Shown here: piece after piece, positions 14,359-27,978 of the stretch
Position numbering within the stretch: position 1 is the first letter of the stretch
Layout: every line of letters starts with the position of its first letter
Origin: Streptosporangiaceae bacterium
Lineage (GTDB): Bacteria; Actinomycetota; Actinomycetes; Streptosporangiales; Streptosporangiaceae
Assembly (NCBI GenBank): GCA_019239975.1
Contig: JAFAZE010000012.1
Location: 1 to 54,583, forward strand
DNA length: 54,583 bases
Direction of reading: 5' to 3'
The notes under the pieces: model-generated
Databases searched by the model: none
Told to the model about the DNA's origin: nothing
The model's input: the letters and a program-made list of their open reading frames with translations, nothing else
Translations under genes and position numbers: made by a program

Positions 14359-15903
14359 CTATCTTCTATTTTGCCGGTATTCTGGCGGTCTTCGCGCCGC
14401 CGGTAACGCCAGCGGGCGGGCGGCCGGCGGGATCGCGACCGGGAGGTCCGCGCGGCCGCCCAGGTAGGTGTCCACCCCGGCGGCGGCGCTGCGGCCTTCG
14501 GCGATCGCCCAGACGATCAGCGACTGGCCGCGGCCCATGTCGCCGGCCACGAAGACCCCTGGCACGGAGGTCTCGTAGTTCGCCGCGCGCGCCACGTTGC
14601 CGCGGGCGTCGAACTCCACGCCCAGATCGGTCAGCAGCCCGGGGCGCTCCGCCCCGGTGAAGCCCATCGCGAGCAGCACCAGCTCGCAGGGGATCTCGCG
14701 GGAGGAGCCCGGCACCGGCTCGAAACGGCCGCCCGCCTGCGTCACGTCGAGCATCCGCAGCGCCCGCACCCGCCCGTCGGGGGTGCCGAGGAACTCCTCG
14801 GTGGACACCGCGTAGACCCGCTCGCCGCCCTCCTCGTGCGCGCTCGACACCCGGTAGATCATGGGGTAGACCGGCCACGGCTGGCTGCCCGGCCGCGACC
14901 GCGGCGGCCTGGGCATGATCTCCAGCTGGGTGACGGACAGCGCGCCCTGCCGGTGGGCGGTGCCGAGGCAGTCGGCGCCCGTGTCCCCGCCGCCGATGAT
15001 GACCACGTGCTTGCCGCGCGCGGTGATCGCCGGCTCGGGCTCCTGCTCCTTCTCCTTCTCCAGCTCCGGCTCCTGCTCCGGCTCCGGCGGCAGCGAGTTG
15101 GTCGCCCGGTTCGACAGCGGCAGGTACTCCATCGCCTGGTGGATCCCGTCGAGCGACCGCCCGGGCACCGGCAGGTCGCGCGGCACCCGCGCTCCCCCGG
15201 CCAGCACGACCGCGTCGAACGACGCGCGCAGCTCGTCAGCCGTGATGCCGGCGCCCACGTTCACCCCGCAGCGGAAGGTGGTGCCCTCCGCCTCCATCTG
15301 CCGCAGCCGCCGGTCCAGGTGGCTCTTTTCCATCTTGAACGAGGGGATGCCGTAGCGCAGCAGGCCGCCGGGCTCGTCATCGCGCTCGAACACGGTCACC
15401 GCGTGGCCGGCGCGGGTGAGCTGCTGCGCCGCCGCCAGGCCGGCCGGCCCCGAGCCAACGACCGCGACCGGGCGGCCGGACCGGACGGCCGGCGGCGCGG
15501 GCGTGACGAACCCCGACGCCCACGCCCGGTCGATGATCTCGACCTCGACCTGCTTGATGGTCACCGGCTCGGCGTTGATGCCGAGCACGCACGCCGCCTC
15601 GCAGGGCGCCGGGCACAGCCGCCCGGTGAACTCGGGGAAGTTGTTGGTGGCGTGCAGCCGGTCGGCGGCGAGCTCCCAGTCGCCGCGGAAGACCAGGTCG
15701 TTCCACTCCGGGATCAGGTTCCCGAGCGGGCACCCGCTGTGGCAGAACGGAATGCCGCAGTCCATGCAGCGCCCGGCCTGCCGCTCGAGCCGGTCGGCCG
15801 CGAACGGCTCGTACACCTCGCGCCAGTCGGAAATCCGCACGTCCACCGGCCGCCGCCGCGGCGTTTCACGCGCGGTCGTGAGAAAACCCTTCGGATCACC
15901 CAT
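14359..15903 (-). CDS. gltD: Glutamate synthase small (beta) subunit
   Basis: The beta subunit passes electrons from NADPH through FAD and Fe-S clusters to GltB for glutamate synthesis from glutamine and 2-oxoglutarate. It starts MGDPKGFLTTARETPRRRPV, with a cysteine-rich N-terminus (AGRCMDCGIPFCHSGCPLGN, CPAPCEAACV) for 4Fe-4S clusters. The FAD-binding Rossmann motif (VAVVGSGPAGLAAAQQLTRA) and the NADPH motif (VVIIGGGDTGADCLG) follow, ending with GVFVAGDMGRGQSLIVWAIA. Length is 514. At residues ~267-286 a run of Glu/Pro/Lys residues (PEPEQEPELEKEKE and on) enlarges a surface loop before the NADPH site, unlike the compact family loop. It begins 12 bases after the gltB stop. Confidence 0.96.
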   Translation of the reverse strand: MGDPKGFLTTARETPRRRPVDVRISDWREVYEPFAADRLERQAGRCMDCGIPFCHSGCPLGNLIPEWNDLVFRGDWELAADRLHATNNFPEFTGRLCPAPCEAACVLGINAEPVTIKQVEVEIIDRAWASGFVTPAPPAVRSGRPVAVVGSGPAGLAAAQQLTRAGHAVTVFERDDEPGGLLRYGIPSFKMEKSHLDRRLRQMEAEGTTFRCGVNVGAGITADELRASFDAVVLAGGARVPRDLPVPGRSLDGIHQAMEYLPLSNRATNSLPPEPEQEPELEKEKEQEPEPAITARGKHVVIIGGGDTGADCLGTAHRQGALSVTQLEIMPRPPRSRPGSQPWPVYPMIYRVSSAHEEGGERVYAVSTEEFLGTPDGRVRALRMLDVTQAGGRFEPVPGSSREIPCELVLLAMGFTGAERPGLLTDLGVEFDARGNVARAANYETSVPGVFVAGDMGRGQSLIVWAIAEGRSAAAGVDTYLGGRADLPVAIPPAARPLALPAARRPPEYRQNRR

Positions 15904-15915
15904 GGATAAACGCCC

Positions 15916-20616
<4,701 letters not shown>

Positions 20617-20694
20617 CAACACTCCTGTCGTCTCGTTCCGCTTCACCTGCTCTTCCGCGGTCGGGACGACGCTGGCCCTGCTGCTACGCGAAGA

Positions 20695-21576
20695 TTACAC
20701 CGAGGTTACATTACTGGAGGAATCTCTTTCTAGAGCCGACTTCGGCGCTGGCAGCAGGTCTACTCCCCGCATGCGCCTGGTGCGGATCAGGTAACCAACC
20801 CCGAGCGCGAAGACCACCGCGTCGCCGAGCTCCGTTGTTCTTATACCCAGGACAAGCGTCGCCTGACCGATACGCAGCCATTCCAGCCAGAAACCGCCGA
20901 GGGCGAACAGCGCGGCGTAGAGGGCGAATACCCGCGGGCCGGGCAGCGAGAACCGCCGCGCGGCCCAGATCACGGTAATTCCGGTGGCCACATCCCAGAG
21001 CGCCTGATACATGAAGACAGGCTGAAATGTGGCGTAATTCTCATAACCTGGCAGCCGGTGCTCGGGGGAAATCCGCACCGCCCACCACAGCGACGACGGC
21101 TCGCCGTAACTCCGCTGCGCCAACCAGTTACCCAGCGACACGACAGCCGCCCCGAACGCGATCGCCGGCGCTGCCGCGCCTGCCACCGGGCCCAGCCGGA
21201 CCCGCTCACCGCGCGGGCCGTGGATGCGGCGGCAGCCGAGCCACGCGCCGGCCGCGCCCAGCGCCACCGCGCCCGGGAAGCCGATCGCCGTGTCCCACGC
21301 CCGTACCGTGTGCCACAGCCCCGGGTTGCCGTCGAAGAACCGCCTGCCGTCGACGAGCACCACGCCCGCCGCGGCGCCGATCAGGCCGGCCGGGACGGCC
21401 CACGCCGCCACGTCGAGCACCACCCCGCGCCGGCCGCCGATGGCGCGGTAGCGCCGGCCGGCCAGCCATACGGCGAGGAGTATCCCGGCGATCACGCACA
21501 ACGCCTGCGCACGCACCGGCAGCGGTCCGAAATGCCAGCTCGACCGGGCCGGGCTGGGGATGTACGCCAGGCGCAT
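20695..21576 (-). CDS. lgt: Prolipoprotein diacylglyceryl transferase
   Basis: Lgt transfers diacylglycerol from phosphatidylglycerol to the lipobox cysteine, the first step in lipoprotein maturation, in the plasma membrane. The protein starts MRLAYIPSPARSSWHFGPLP, with seven or so hydrophobic segments (for example ALCVIAGILLAVWLAG near 25-40). The signature region reads SLGNWLAQRSYGEPSSLWWA, corresponding to the GNFxNxExxG motif. The C-terminus has 'LYAALFALGGFWLEWLRIGQ', matching the conserved 'FxEflR' segment. Length of 293 lacks the long acidic tail of many actinobacterial Lgt proteins. The signature is more divergent than usual (WLAQR instead of FINQE-like). Position between trpA and gltB matches the conserved order. 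LspA is at 42870. Confidence 0.88.
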   Translation of the reverse strand: MRLAYIPSPARSSWHFGPLPVRAQALCVIAGILLAVWLAGRRYRAIGGRRGVVLDVAAWAVPAGLIGAAAGVVLVDGRRFFDGNPGLWHTVRAWDTAIGFPGAVALGAAGAWLGCRRIHGPRGERVRLGPVAGAAAPAIAFGAAVVSLGNWLAQRSYGEPSSLWWAVRISPEHRLPGYENYATFQPVFMYQALWDVATGITVIWAARRFSLPGPRVFALYAALFALGGFWLEWLRIGQATLVLGIRTTELGDAVVFALGVGYLIRTRRMRGVDLLPAPKSALERDSSSNVTSV

Positions 21577-21600
21577 ACAAGGACGTTACCGTGTTTGCGG

Positions 21601-22446
21601 CTAGGATCGCCGCTGGCGCACTCCCTCGGCGAGGGCGGACGTCAGGTCCCTTACCGCCGCGATGGCGGCTTTGGGATCGGGGGCGTCGGTTATGCGGCGG
21701 ACGAACGCGGAGCCGACGATGACGCCGTCGGCGAACGCGGCGACCTCGGCGGCCTGGGCCGGGTCGCTGACGCCGAGGCCGACCGCGACCGGCAGCGCCG
21801 TGTGGCCGCGAACCCGTGCGACCAGCCCGGCGGCCTGGCCGCTGACGGCATCCCTGGTACCGGTGATGCCCATCAGCGAGGCGGCGTAGACGAAACCGCG
21901 GCAAGCCTGTGCCACGGCACCGATCCGCTCATCGGTGGAGCTGGGCGCGACGAGGAACACCCGGTCGAGCCCTGTCTCGCCGGACGCGGCGAGCCATGGC
22001 CCCGCCTCATCGGGCGTCAGGTCCGGGGTGATCAGCCCGGAGCCGCCCGCGCTGGCGAGGTCGCGGGCGAACCGCGCCACGCCGTAGTGATCCACCGGGT
22101 TCCAGTAGGTCATGACGAGGGCTGGGGTGCCGACGCTGGCGATCGCCTCCACGGTGAGCAGCACGTCGTGGATGCGGGTGCCGTTGCTCAGCGCACGGTG
22201 CACCGCGTCCGCGATCACCGGGCCGTCCATCAGCGGATCCGAGTACGGCAGGCCGACCTCAATGACGTCCGCGCCAGTCTCGGCCATCGCCAGCGCGACG
22301 GCGATCGCCGTGGGCACGTCCGGGAAGCCGGCCGGGAGGTAGCCGACGAGCGCGGCACGGTTCTCCGCCCGTGCCCTCTCGAAAGCGACCGTGACGGCGC
22401 TCGTTTTCGGGCTCGCCGCGGCGCTGGAGCTCGTCGCGGTGCTCAT
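21601..22446 (-). CDS. trpA: Tryptophan synthase alpha subunit
   Basis: TrpA cleaves indole-3-glycerol phosphate and channels indole to TrpB. The ATG at 22446 overlaps the trpB stop (ATGA), so translation is coupled. The protein (281 residues) has the TIM-barrel landmarks: '[12 protein letters not shown]', the catalytic region [18 protein letters not shown] with the general-base Glu and Asp, '[12 protein letters not shown]', and the phosphate-binding '[20 protein letters not shown]' and '[11 protein letters not shown]'. The N-terminal ~20 residues are a Ser/Ala-rich extension ([18 protein letters not shown]) not needed for the barrel. The longer frame upstream lies inside trpB and is rejected. 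It is followed by lgt after a 24-bp gap. Confidence 0.96.
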   Translation of the reverse strand: MSTATSSSAAASPKTSAVTVAFERARAENRAALVGYLPAGFPDVPTAIAVALAMAETGADVIEVGLPYSDPLMDGPVIADAVHRALSNGTRIHDVLLTVEAIASVGTPALVMTYWNPVDHYGVARFARDLASAGGSGLITPDLTPDEAGPWLAASGETGLDRVFLVAPSSTDERIGAVAQACRGFVYAASLMGITGTRDAVSGQAAGLVARVRGHTALPVAVGLGVSDPAQAAEVAAFADGVIVGSAFVRRITDAPDPKAAIAAVRDLTSALAEGVRQRRS

Positions 22447-23687
22447 ACGCCGAACCACCGGGAGGCCGTCTCCATGTCCTTGTCGCCGCGGCCGGACAGG
22501 TTCACCAGGATTGTCCCGTTCCCGCCGAGCTCGCGGCCGACCTGCACGGCGCCGGCCAGCGCGTGCGACGACTCCAGCGCCGGGATGATCCCTTCGGTGC
22601 GGCACAGCATCGCGAAGGCCTCCATCGCGTCGGCGTCGGAGATGGCGCGGTACTCGGCCCGGCCGCTGTCCTTCAGCCAGGCGTGCTCCGGCCCCACCCC
22701 CGGGTAGTCCAGGCCCGCGGAGATCGAGTGGGTGCCCAGCGTCTGCCCCTCGTCGTCCTGGAGCACGTAGGTCCGCATGCCGTGCAGCACGCCCGGCGAG
22801 CCGCGGCTGATCGTCGCGGCGTTCCTGCCGGGTTCCCCGGTGCCGTCGGCCTCGCAGCCGATCAGGCGAACTTTATCGTCGGGTATGAACGCGTGGAAGA
22901 TGCCGATGGCGTTGGACCCGCCGCCGACGCACGCGATGACCGCGTCCGGGAGGCCGCCGGCCGTGTTCAGGATCTGCTCGCGTGCCTCGAGGCCGATCAC
23001 CCGCTGGAAGTCCCGCACCATCATCGGGAACGGGTGCGGGCCGCCGACCGAGCCGATGCAGTAGTGCGTGGTCTGCACGCTGGTCACCCAGTCGCGGAAC
23101 GCCTCGTTCATGGCGTCCTTCAGCGTCCGCGTGCCGGTGGTGACCGGGATGACCTCCGCGCCGAGCATCCGCATCCGGGACACGTTCAGCGCCTGGCGGC
23201 GGGTGTCCTCCTCGCCCATGTAGACGGCGCACTCCAGGCCGAACAGCGCGCACGCGGTCGCGGTCGCCACGCCGTGCTGCCCGGCGCCGGTCTCGGCGAT
23301 CACCCTGGTTTTGCCCATCTTCCTGGTGAGCAGGGCCTGGCCGAGAACGTTGTTGATCTTGTGCGAGCCGGTGTGGGCGAGATCCTCCCGCTTGAACAGC
23401 ACCCGGCAGCCGCCCGCGTGCTCCCGGCCGAACCGCTTCGCCTCGGTGAGCAGCGTGGGCCGGGCCGCGTAGCCGCTGAGCAGGGCGCCGAGCTCGGCCT
23501 GGAACTCCGGGTCCTTGCGGGCCTGCTCGTACTCGGCCGTCAGCTCGTCGAGGGCCGCCATGAGGGCCTCGGGCGCGAAGCGGCCGCCATATCGGGCGAA
23601 ATGGCCCGAGACGTCCGGAACGGTAGAAATGTCGGGCTCGGCGGGGGGCAGGGCCGAGGGCATCGGCTCCGCCGGCGGTGCGGTCAT
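22443..23687 (-). CDS. trpB: Tryptophan synthase beta subunit
   Basis: TrpB is the PLP enzyme that condenses indole with serine. Its ATG (23687) overlaps the trpC stop (TGATG). The 414-residue protein has a ~25-residue Pro-rich leader, then [20 protein letters not shown], the PLP lysine K110 in [16 protein letters not shown], '[20 protein letters not shown]', and the phosphate-binding '[18 protein letters not shown]' region (read here as [17 protein letters not shown]). The ending [20 protein letters not shown] and SGRGDKD are typical. It is complete and should form the alpha2beta2 complex with the adjacent TrpA. Confidence 0.97.
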   Translation of the reverse strand: MTAPPAEPMPSALPPAEPDISTVPDVSGHFARYGGRFAPEALMAALDELTAEYEQARKDPEFQAELGALLSGYAARPTLLTEAKRFGREHAGGCRVLFKREDLAHTGSHKINNVLGQALLTRKMGKTRVIAETGAGQHGVATATACALFGLECAVYMGEEDTRRQALNVSRMRMLGAEVIPVTTGTRTLKDAMNEAFRDWVTSVQTTHYCIGSVGGPHPFPMMVRDFQRVIGLEAREQILNTAGGLPDAVIACVGGGSNAIGIFHAFIPDDKVRLIGCEADGTGEPGRNAATISRGSPGVLHGMRTYVLQDDEGQTLGTHSISAGLDYPGVGPEHAWLKDSGRAEYRAISDADAMEAFAMLCRTEGIIPALESSHALAGAVQVGRELGGNGTILVNLSGRGDKDMETASRWFGV

Positions 23688-24493
23688 CAGTGCTCTCCGC
23701 GCAGAGCCGGGTGCGAGCCCGCCGTCACCAGGTCGGCCACGGCGCCCCGCGGGTTCTTCTCGGTCACCAGGGACTCGCCGACCAGGACCGCATCCGCCCC
23801 CGCGGCGGCGCAGGCGAGCAGGTCGCGCGGCCCGCGGATACCCGACTCGGCGATCCTGACGACGCCTTCGGGGATGCGGGCGGCGAGCCGGCCGAAGATG
23901 GACCGGTCGATCTCGAGCGTGCCGAGGTCGCGTGCGTTCACGCCGATCACGGTGGCGCCAGCGTCGAGGGCGCGGTCCAGTTCGCCGTCGGCGTGCACCT
24001 CCACCAGCGGCAGCAGGCCGATGGAGGCGGCGCGCTCCACAAGGGAGACGAGCGCGCTCTGCCCGAGCGCGGCGACGATCAGCAAGACCATGTCGGCGCC
24101 GTGGGCCCGTGCCTCCCACAGCTGGTAGGAGCTGATCACGAAGTCCTTGCGGAGCAGCGGCACCTGCACGACCTTGCGGACCGCGGCGAGGTCCTCCAGC
24201 GAACCGCCGAACCGGCGCGACTCGGTCAGCACGCTTATCACCCGCGCGCCGCCGGCCTCGTAGTCCGCCGCCAGCGCCGCGGGATCGTCGATCGCCGCCA
24301 TCTGGCCGCGAGACGGGCTGGCGCGCTTGACCTCCGCGATCACGCTGACGCCGTCCGCCCTCAGCGCCGACAGGGCGTCGCGCGGGGACGGTGCCCGCCG
24401 CGCCCGTTCCTTCAGCTGTTCCAGCGAGACGCGCCGCTGCCGTTCGGCGAGATCGGCACGCACGCCATCGAGGATCTCGTCGAGCACACTCAC
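23687..24493 (-). CDS. trpC: Indole-3-glycerol phosphate synthase
   Basis: TrpC closes the indole ring from CdRP. The product begins [20 protein letters not shown] (GTG at 24493). The frame is open seven codons further to a TTG, but the family usually starts at this position. Landmarks: '[16 protein letters not shown]' with the catalytic Lys, '[18 protein letters not shown]', '[20 protein letters not shown]', '[13 protein letters not shown]' and '[11 protein letters not shown]'. Length is 268. It is the first gene of the trpCBA block; trpE, normally just upstream, is missing, so trpC may have its own promoter in 24494-24669. No leader-peptide attenuator was recognised. Confidence 0.95.
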   Translation of the reverse strand: MSVLDEILDGVRADLAERQRRVSLEQLKERARRAPSPRDALSALRADGVSVIAEVKRASPSRGQMAAIDDPAALAADYEAGGARVISVLTESRRFGGSLEDLAAVRKVVQVPLLRKDFVISSYQLWEARAHGADMVLLIVAALGQSALVSLVERAASIGLLPLVEVHADGELDRALDAGATVIGVNARDLGTLEIDRSIFGRLAARIPEGVVRIAESGIRGPRDLLACAAAGADAVLVGESLVTEKNPRGAVADLVTAGSHPALRGEH

Positions 24494-24669
24494 GCGGTTC
24501 CGTCGTCCCCTCAAGTCGGAAATGTTGCGCCACCGATGCTAGCCCGGCCGCCTCACGGGCTGGGCGGTGCCCCCTGGAGTTTGCCTCCGCCATGCACTTG
24601 GCTTACCTTCGCATGCCACATCCTTGACGTAACCGGTGCGCAATGCGCGGGGTGGCGCTGGTGGCGCCG

Positions 24670-25491
24670 TTAGCGGGGGAGGTCGAGTACGTAGCCGATG
24701 CCGCGGACGGTGCGGATGGTGACGGCGGGAAGCTTGAAACGCAACTGGGTGATGTAGACGTCAACCGCCCGGGCGCCGGGGCTCTTGCCGCGTGTGTCTT
24801 CGAGCGCGGCGAGCAGGGCGGCGCGGCTGAGCACGCGGCCTGGCCGGGCGGCCAGCGCGGCGATGAGCGCGTATTCGGTGCGGGTGAGGGGAACGCTCTG
24901 CCCGGCGACGGTGACGGCCCGGTGCGCGGGGTCCAGGGCCAGCGCGGCCCCGGCGGCGGCTGGTGACGGCGGCGCGGACGTGGCGAGGGGCTCGCCGGGC
25001 GGCAGCGGTGCGGGAGACGCGGGTGCGGGAGACGCCGGTGCGGGAGACGCCGGTGCGGGAGGAACCAGTGCGGCGCGCGGGGCGGCGGGAGGCGGGCGGA
25101 GGAGTTCCGTCACCGCCGTTACCAGGGTGCGCGGGCTGAAGGGGCGGGTGATCCAGCGCCGGTCGCGTGCGGCGGGGCCGCTCAGGCCGCGCGGGCGGAC
25201 GCCGTGGCCGTCGACGAGGAAGACGACGGGCACCTGCGCGCCGGAGGTCAGGGCCCGGCGTACCCGTCGGACGTCCAGGCCGGGCATGGTGAGGTCGAGG
25301 ACGAAGAGCGCCGCCGGCGGCTCCGCAGGGTCGCCGAGCATGGCGAGCGTTTCGGCGGGGCTGCCGGTAGCCAGAACGCGGATGGCCGCGCGCTCGAGAT
25401 AGCGGCGCATCATCTCGGCGACCTCGGGCTCGTGCTCGGCGACGAACACCACGCGGCGGCCCGCGGCAGGCGACCGGGGCTCGCGGGTCAC
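24670..25491 (-). CDS. Orphan OmpR-type response regulator
   Basis: The protein has a receiver-like domain (~10-125) with a phospho-acceptor Asp in LFVLDLTMPGLD and a degenerate acidic pocket (VAEHEPEV), a Pro/Ala/Ser linker of repeated PAPAS units, and a C-terminal winged helix (LTRTEYALIAALAARPGRVL, RAVDVYITQLRFKL, IRTVRGIGYVLD). It should bind DNA as a regulator. The GTG at 25491 is the only one of three GTGs in a local 26-bp repeat that is in frame; a longer frame runs back into the upstream gene. The expected switch Lys is replaced by an Arg (WITRPFS), so phosphorylation-dependent switching may be altered. No histidine kinase is adjacent. It lies where relatives carry trp genes. Confidence 0.8.
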   Translation of the reverse strand: MTREPRSPAAGRRVVFVAEHEPEVAEMMRRYLERAAIRVLATGSPAETLAMLGDPAEPPAALFVLDLTMPGLDVRRVRRALTSGAQVPVVFLVDGHGVRPRGLSGPAARDRRWITRPFSPRTLVTAVTELLRPPPAAPRAALVPPAPASPAPASPAPASPAPLPPGEPLATSAPPSPAAAGAALALDPAHRAVTVAGQSVPLTRTEYALIAALAARPGRVLSRAALLAALEDTRGKSPGARAVDVYITQLRFKLPAVTIRTVRGIGYVLDLPR

Positions 25492-25546
25492 GGCCGGCGC
25501 CCGGGCTCGCCGGTCACGGCCGGCGCGCGGGACTCGCCGGTCACGG
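25484..25546. repeat. 26/27-bp direct repeat at a gene junction
   Basis: The minus-strand unit CCGTGACCSGCGAGYCC recurs three times with spacings of 26 and 27 bases. The copy nearest 25543 supplies the TGA stop of the Trp-associated membrane protein. The copy at 25491 supplies the GTG start of the response regulator. Confidence 0.6.
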
Positions 25547-26251
25547 TTTGCGCGCCTGGAGGCTCTCTTCGGTCGGGTCCGCACCGCTGCTGAGGGACTC
25601 CCAGATCACCGCGGAGTCGCGAGCGGGCGCCGACGGGCCGGAGGGCGCCGCGCCGGACACGGGCCCGTGCGAGCGGCGTGAGGCGCCCGGGCGCTCGAAC
25701 CTGGCGGACATGACCGGCCATCGCGTGCCGCGCCAGGCGGTCGCCGCGCCTGCTCCCGCGATCGCCAGGGCCCCCGCGAACACGGCGGCCTGCCAGGGCG
25801 CTCCGGTCAGGATGGCGTGGCCCGCGGACCCGGAGATCACGACCGTACCGCCGCTGGGCGTGCCGGCCGTCGTGGACCCCGCCGCACCGGAAACCGCCGC
25901 GGCCGACGGCGAGCCGACGCGGCTGGCCGCCACGCTGACCACGGTCGCGGCGCTCAGCGAGCCGCCGGCGGCTACGGCGGCGCCCGCGCCGAACGCCGCG
26001 AGCAGCACCCCCGCGGCCCGGCGGGCAACGCCGCGGGTGGCTATGACGGCGGCCAGGCAGGCCAGCGCGGCCAGCGCCAGGGCCCCGGTGAGGGGGACGA
26101 GATCCTGGCCGGTGACGGCGACCACCTGCGCGGGCAGCGGCTGCGGCGGGGTGAACACGGCCCGCGCCCACCGCTGCCGCACCGCGAGCAGGATCAGCGC
26201 GGCGCCCGCCGCGCCCGCCACCAGCACGGCACCGAACTCCCGCCGGCTCAC
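25541..26251 (-). CDS. Trp-biosynthesis-associated membrane protein (TIGR02234 type)
   Basis: This 236-residue integral membrane protein starts at GTG 26251 (MSRREFGAVLVAGAAGAALI). It has four hydrophobic segments: ~7-25, ~53-70, ~77-97 and ~158-178, separated by the conserved-looking 'RQRWARAVFTPPQPLPAQ' loop. The C-terminal third is a cytoplasmic Arg/Pro/Ser-rich tail. The family is defined by its constant association with trp genes in actinobacteria; its biochemical role is not known to me. It begins five bases after hisI stops, so it is co-transcribed with it. The third extracytoplasmic loop is enlarged with Ser/Ala/Gly/Thr repeats. Confidence 0.8.
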   Translation of the reverse strand: MSRREFGAVLVAGAAGAALILLAVRQRWARAVFTPPQPLPAQVVAVTGQDLVPLTGALALAALACLAAVIATRGVARRAAGVLLAAFGAGAAVAAGGSLSAATVVSVAASRVGSPSAAAVSGAAGSTTAGTPSGGTVVISGSAGHAILTGAPWQAAVFAGALAIAGAGAATAWRGTRWPVMSARFERPGASRRSHGPVSGAAPSGPSAPARDSAVIWESLSSGADPTEESLQARKP

Positions 26252-26256
26252 CCGGG

Positions 26257-26739
26257 TCAGTCCTCCCCCTTGGCGGCACGTTGGAAATCTGAGCCGGTTA
26301 TAGCCGGCTCAGATTTCCAACGTGCCGGTTGTTCCCGCGGGGCTTGTTCCCGCGGGGCCGCGGGCGGGCGGTCGCCGGGCGCGGCGCCGAGGACGTCCGC
26401 GTCGAAGCACGTGCGGTCGCCGGTGTGGCAGGCGGCGCCCACCTGGTCGACCTTCACCAGAACGGCGTCCCCGTCGCAGTCCAGCGCCACCGACTTGACC
26501 CACTGCTGATGCCCGGACGTATCGCCCTTCACCCAGTACTCCTGGCGGCTGCGCGACCAGTATGTGCACCGGCCCGTGGTCAGCGTGCGGTGCAGCGCCT
26601 CGTCATCCATCCAGCCCAGCATCAGCACCTCGCCGGTGTCGTACTGCTGGGCGATCGCCGCGATCAGGCCGCGTCCGTCTCGCTTGAGCCGCGCGGCGAT
26701 CTCAGGGGCGAGCCGCGAGGCGCGCACGGCATCAGTCAT
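26257..26739 (-). CDS. hisI: Phosphoribosyl-AMP cyclohydrolase
   Basis: HisI opens the purine ring of phosphoribosyl-AMP, the third step of histidine synthesis. From ATG 26739 ([20 protein letters not shown]) the core is complete: '[20 protein letters not shown]', '[20 protein letters not shown]', the metal ligands in [14 protein letters not shown] and the cysteines of [12 protein letters not shown]. The family normally ends near residue 120. Here it continues about 40 residues, of which [20 protein letters not shown] and [11 protein letters not shown] are encoded by a short direct repeat and a 54-bp palindrome. The extension is probably a late insertion tolerated at the C-terminus. hisE is not adjacent. 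The stop lies five bases before the next gene. Confidence 0.93.
   Translation of the reverse strand: MTDAVRASRLAPEIAARLKRDGRGLIAAIAQQYDTGEVLMLGWMDDEALHRTLTTGRCTYWSRSRQEYWVKGDTSGHQQWVKSVALDCDGDAVLVKVDQVGAACHTGDRTCFDADVLGAAPGDRPPAAPREQAPREQPARWKSEPAITGSDFQRAAKGED
26274..26327. repeat. Perfect 24-bp-arm palindrome inside the 3' end of hisI
   Basis: CGGCACGTTGGAAATCTGAG plus CCGG (26274-26297) is mirrored exactly at 26304-26327, around the 6-base loop TTATAG. The core on the minus strand reads GGCTATAACC. It is translated as part of HisI and would form a very strong hairpin in the mRNA just before the downstream gene. Confidence 0.85.
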
Positions 26740-26801
26740 CGGTTTCCTCATTTCCTGACTCGCCAGTATCTTCGGGAGCGAATACAGCCTACGATCTCCA
26801 G

Positions 26802-27443
26802 GTGAACTACTCGCGGCAGGAGCGCCTCGCGCTGTGCGCGCTCCTGGAACGGGTGGGCCCGGAGGCGCCCACGCTGTGCGCCGGCTGGACGACCCGCGAC
26901 CTGGCGGCCCACCTCGTGCTCAGGGAACGCCGCCCGGACGCCGCGGCCGGGGTGCTCGGCGGGCCGCTGGCCGGCCATACCGCGCGGGTTCAGCAGCGGA
27001 TCAGCAAGCGGCTGACCTACCCGCAGCTCATCGAGTCCGTCAGGTCCGGGCCGCCGCGGCTGTCGCCGTTCTCGATTCCCGGCGCCGACGAGCGGGCCAA
27101 CGTCGTGGAGTACTTCGTGCATCACGAGGATGTGCGCCGCGCCGCGCCGGACTGGGAGCCGCGCGAGCTCGACGCGGGTCTTTCCGACTCGCTCTGGCGC
27201 CGCCTGCGCGCGGCGCGGTTCATGCTCCGCAAGGCGCCGGTCGGCGTCGAGTTCGCCAGGGACGACGGCAACGGCGACGGCGAGTCGTTCCGCATAACGG
27301 TCAGGAACGCGACGCCGGTCGTCACGGTCGTCGGCAGCCCGGCGGAGCTGACCATGTGGGCGATGGGCAGAACCGGGGCGGCCCGCGTCAGGCTCGACGG
27401 CACCCAGGAAGACGTCGCCAGCCTCATGACATGGACCCGCTGA
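26802..27443 (+). CDS. TIGR03085-family metal-binding protein (mycothiol-type DinB fold)
   Basis: This 213-residue protein starts at GTG 26802 ([20 protein letters not shown]) and shows the family pattern: '[20 protein letters not shown]', with a first His, then '[20 protein letters not shown]', with the HH-E metal ligands typical of the DinB/maleylpyruvate-isomerase fold. In actinobacteria such proteins are mycothiol-dependent enzymes of mostly unknown substrate. The family is regularly found next to hisI, here divergently transcribed from it with a 62-bp shared promoter region. A Gly/Asp insertion (DDGNGDGES) lies in the C-terminal half. Confidence 0.82.
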   Translation: MNYSRQERLALCALLERVGPEAPTLCAGWTTRDLAAHLVLRERRPDAAAGVLGGPLAGHTARVQQRISKRLTYPQLIESVRSGPPRLSPFSIPGADERANVVEYFVHHEDVRRAAPDWEPRELDAGLSDSLWRRLRAARFMLRKAPVGVEFARDDGNGDGESFRITVRNATPVVTVVGSPAELTMWAMGRTGAARVRLDGTQEDVASLMTWTR

Positions 27444-27448
27444 ACCGC

Positions 27449-27964
27449 TTACTCGCCGACGGTGCCGTCGGCGAGCTCGCGGGCGATGTCCAGGTGGCCG
27501 AGGTGGCGGGCGTACTCCTGGAGCAGGTGGACCAGGATCCAGCTCAGCGCCGGCGGCTGCCCCGAAAACCGGCCGCCGGTCGCCGCCTCCTGGGTGAGGC
27601 CCGCTCCTTCGATGATCTTCCGCGACCGCGCGCACGTGTCCATGAAGAACCGCCGGACGTCGGCGGCGGACCGCCCGCCGGGGACATGCCACCGGCCACC
27701 GGGCCCGGCGTCGGCCCACGGGGAATCGAGCCGCTCGCCGTTGAAGCCCCAGTGGACCCAGCGCAGCTCCACATACGCGAGGTGATTGAGCAGCTCGAGC
27801 GGCGTCCACCCGGAGGGCAGGCGGCTGGTGCGCAGCTCATCGCCGGAAAGCCCGTCGAGCTTCTGCAGCACGGCCGCGCGGTACGCGTCCAGGTAGGCGA
27901 GCAAAAGCTCGCGCGGTTCGCGCAGCGATTGCGCGGGCTCGGACAGCGCGTCGACGTCTGTCAT
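27449..27964 (-). CDS. DinB/DUF664-type protein, possible mycothiol transferase
   Basis: The 171-residue product starts MTDVDALSEPAQSLREPREL and has the DinB four-helix pattern: 'SGWTPLELLNHLAYVELRWV' with the first metal-binding His, 'RVEADF'-like central helix (here AADVRRFFMDTCARSRKIIE), and 'SWILVHLLQEYARHLGHLDI' with the HLLQEYARHxGHxD motif that carries the other two His. DUF664 members in actinobacteria are probable mycothiol-dependent transferases; the substrate here is unknown. It is convergent with the preceding gene with only a 5-bp gap, and near its upstream neighbour on the same strand, so it may form a pair with it. Confidence 0.8.
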   Translation of the reverse strand: MTDVDALSEPAQSLREPRELLLAYLDAYRAAVLQKLDGLSGDELRTSRLPSGWTPLELLNHLAYVELRWVHWGFNGERLDSPWADAGPGGRWHVPGGRSAADVRRFFMDTCARSRKIIEGAGLTQEAATGGRFSGQPPALSWILVHLLQEYARHLGHLDIARELADGTVGE

Positions 27965-27978
27965 GGCGACGGCGCCGG

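Noticed and set aside
24494..24669. trp leader peptide or attenuator before trpC
   Set aside because: No short frame with Trp codons in tandem and no antiterminator pair could be found on the minus strand.
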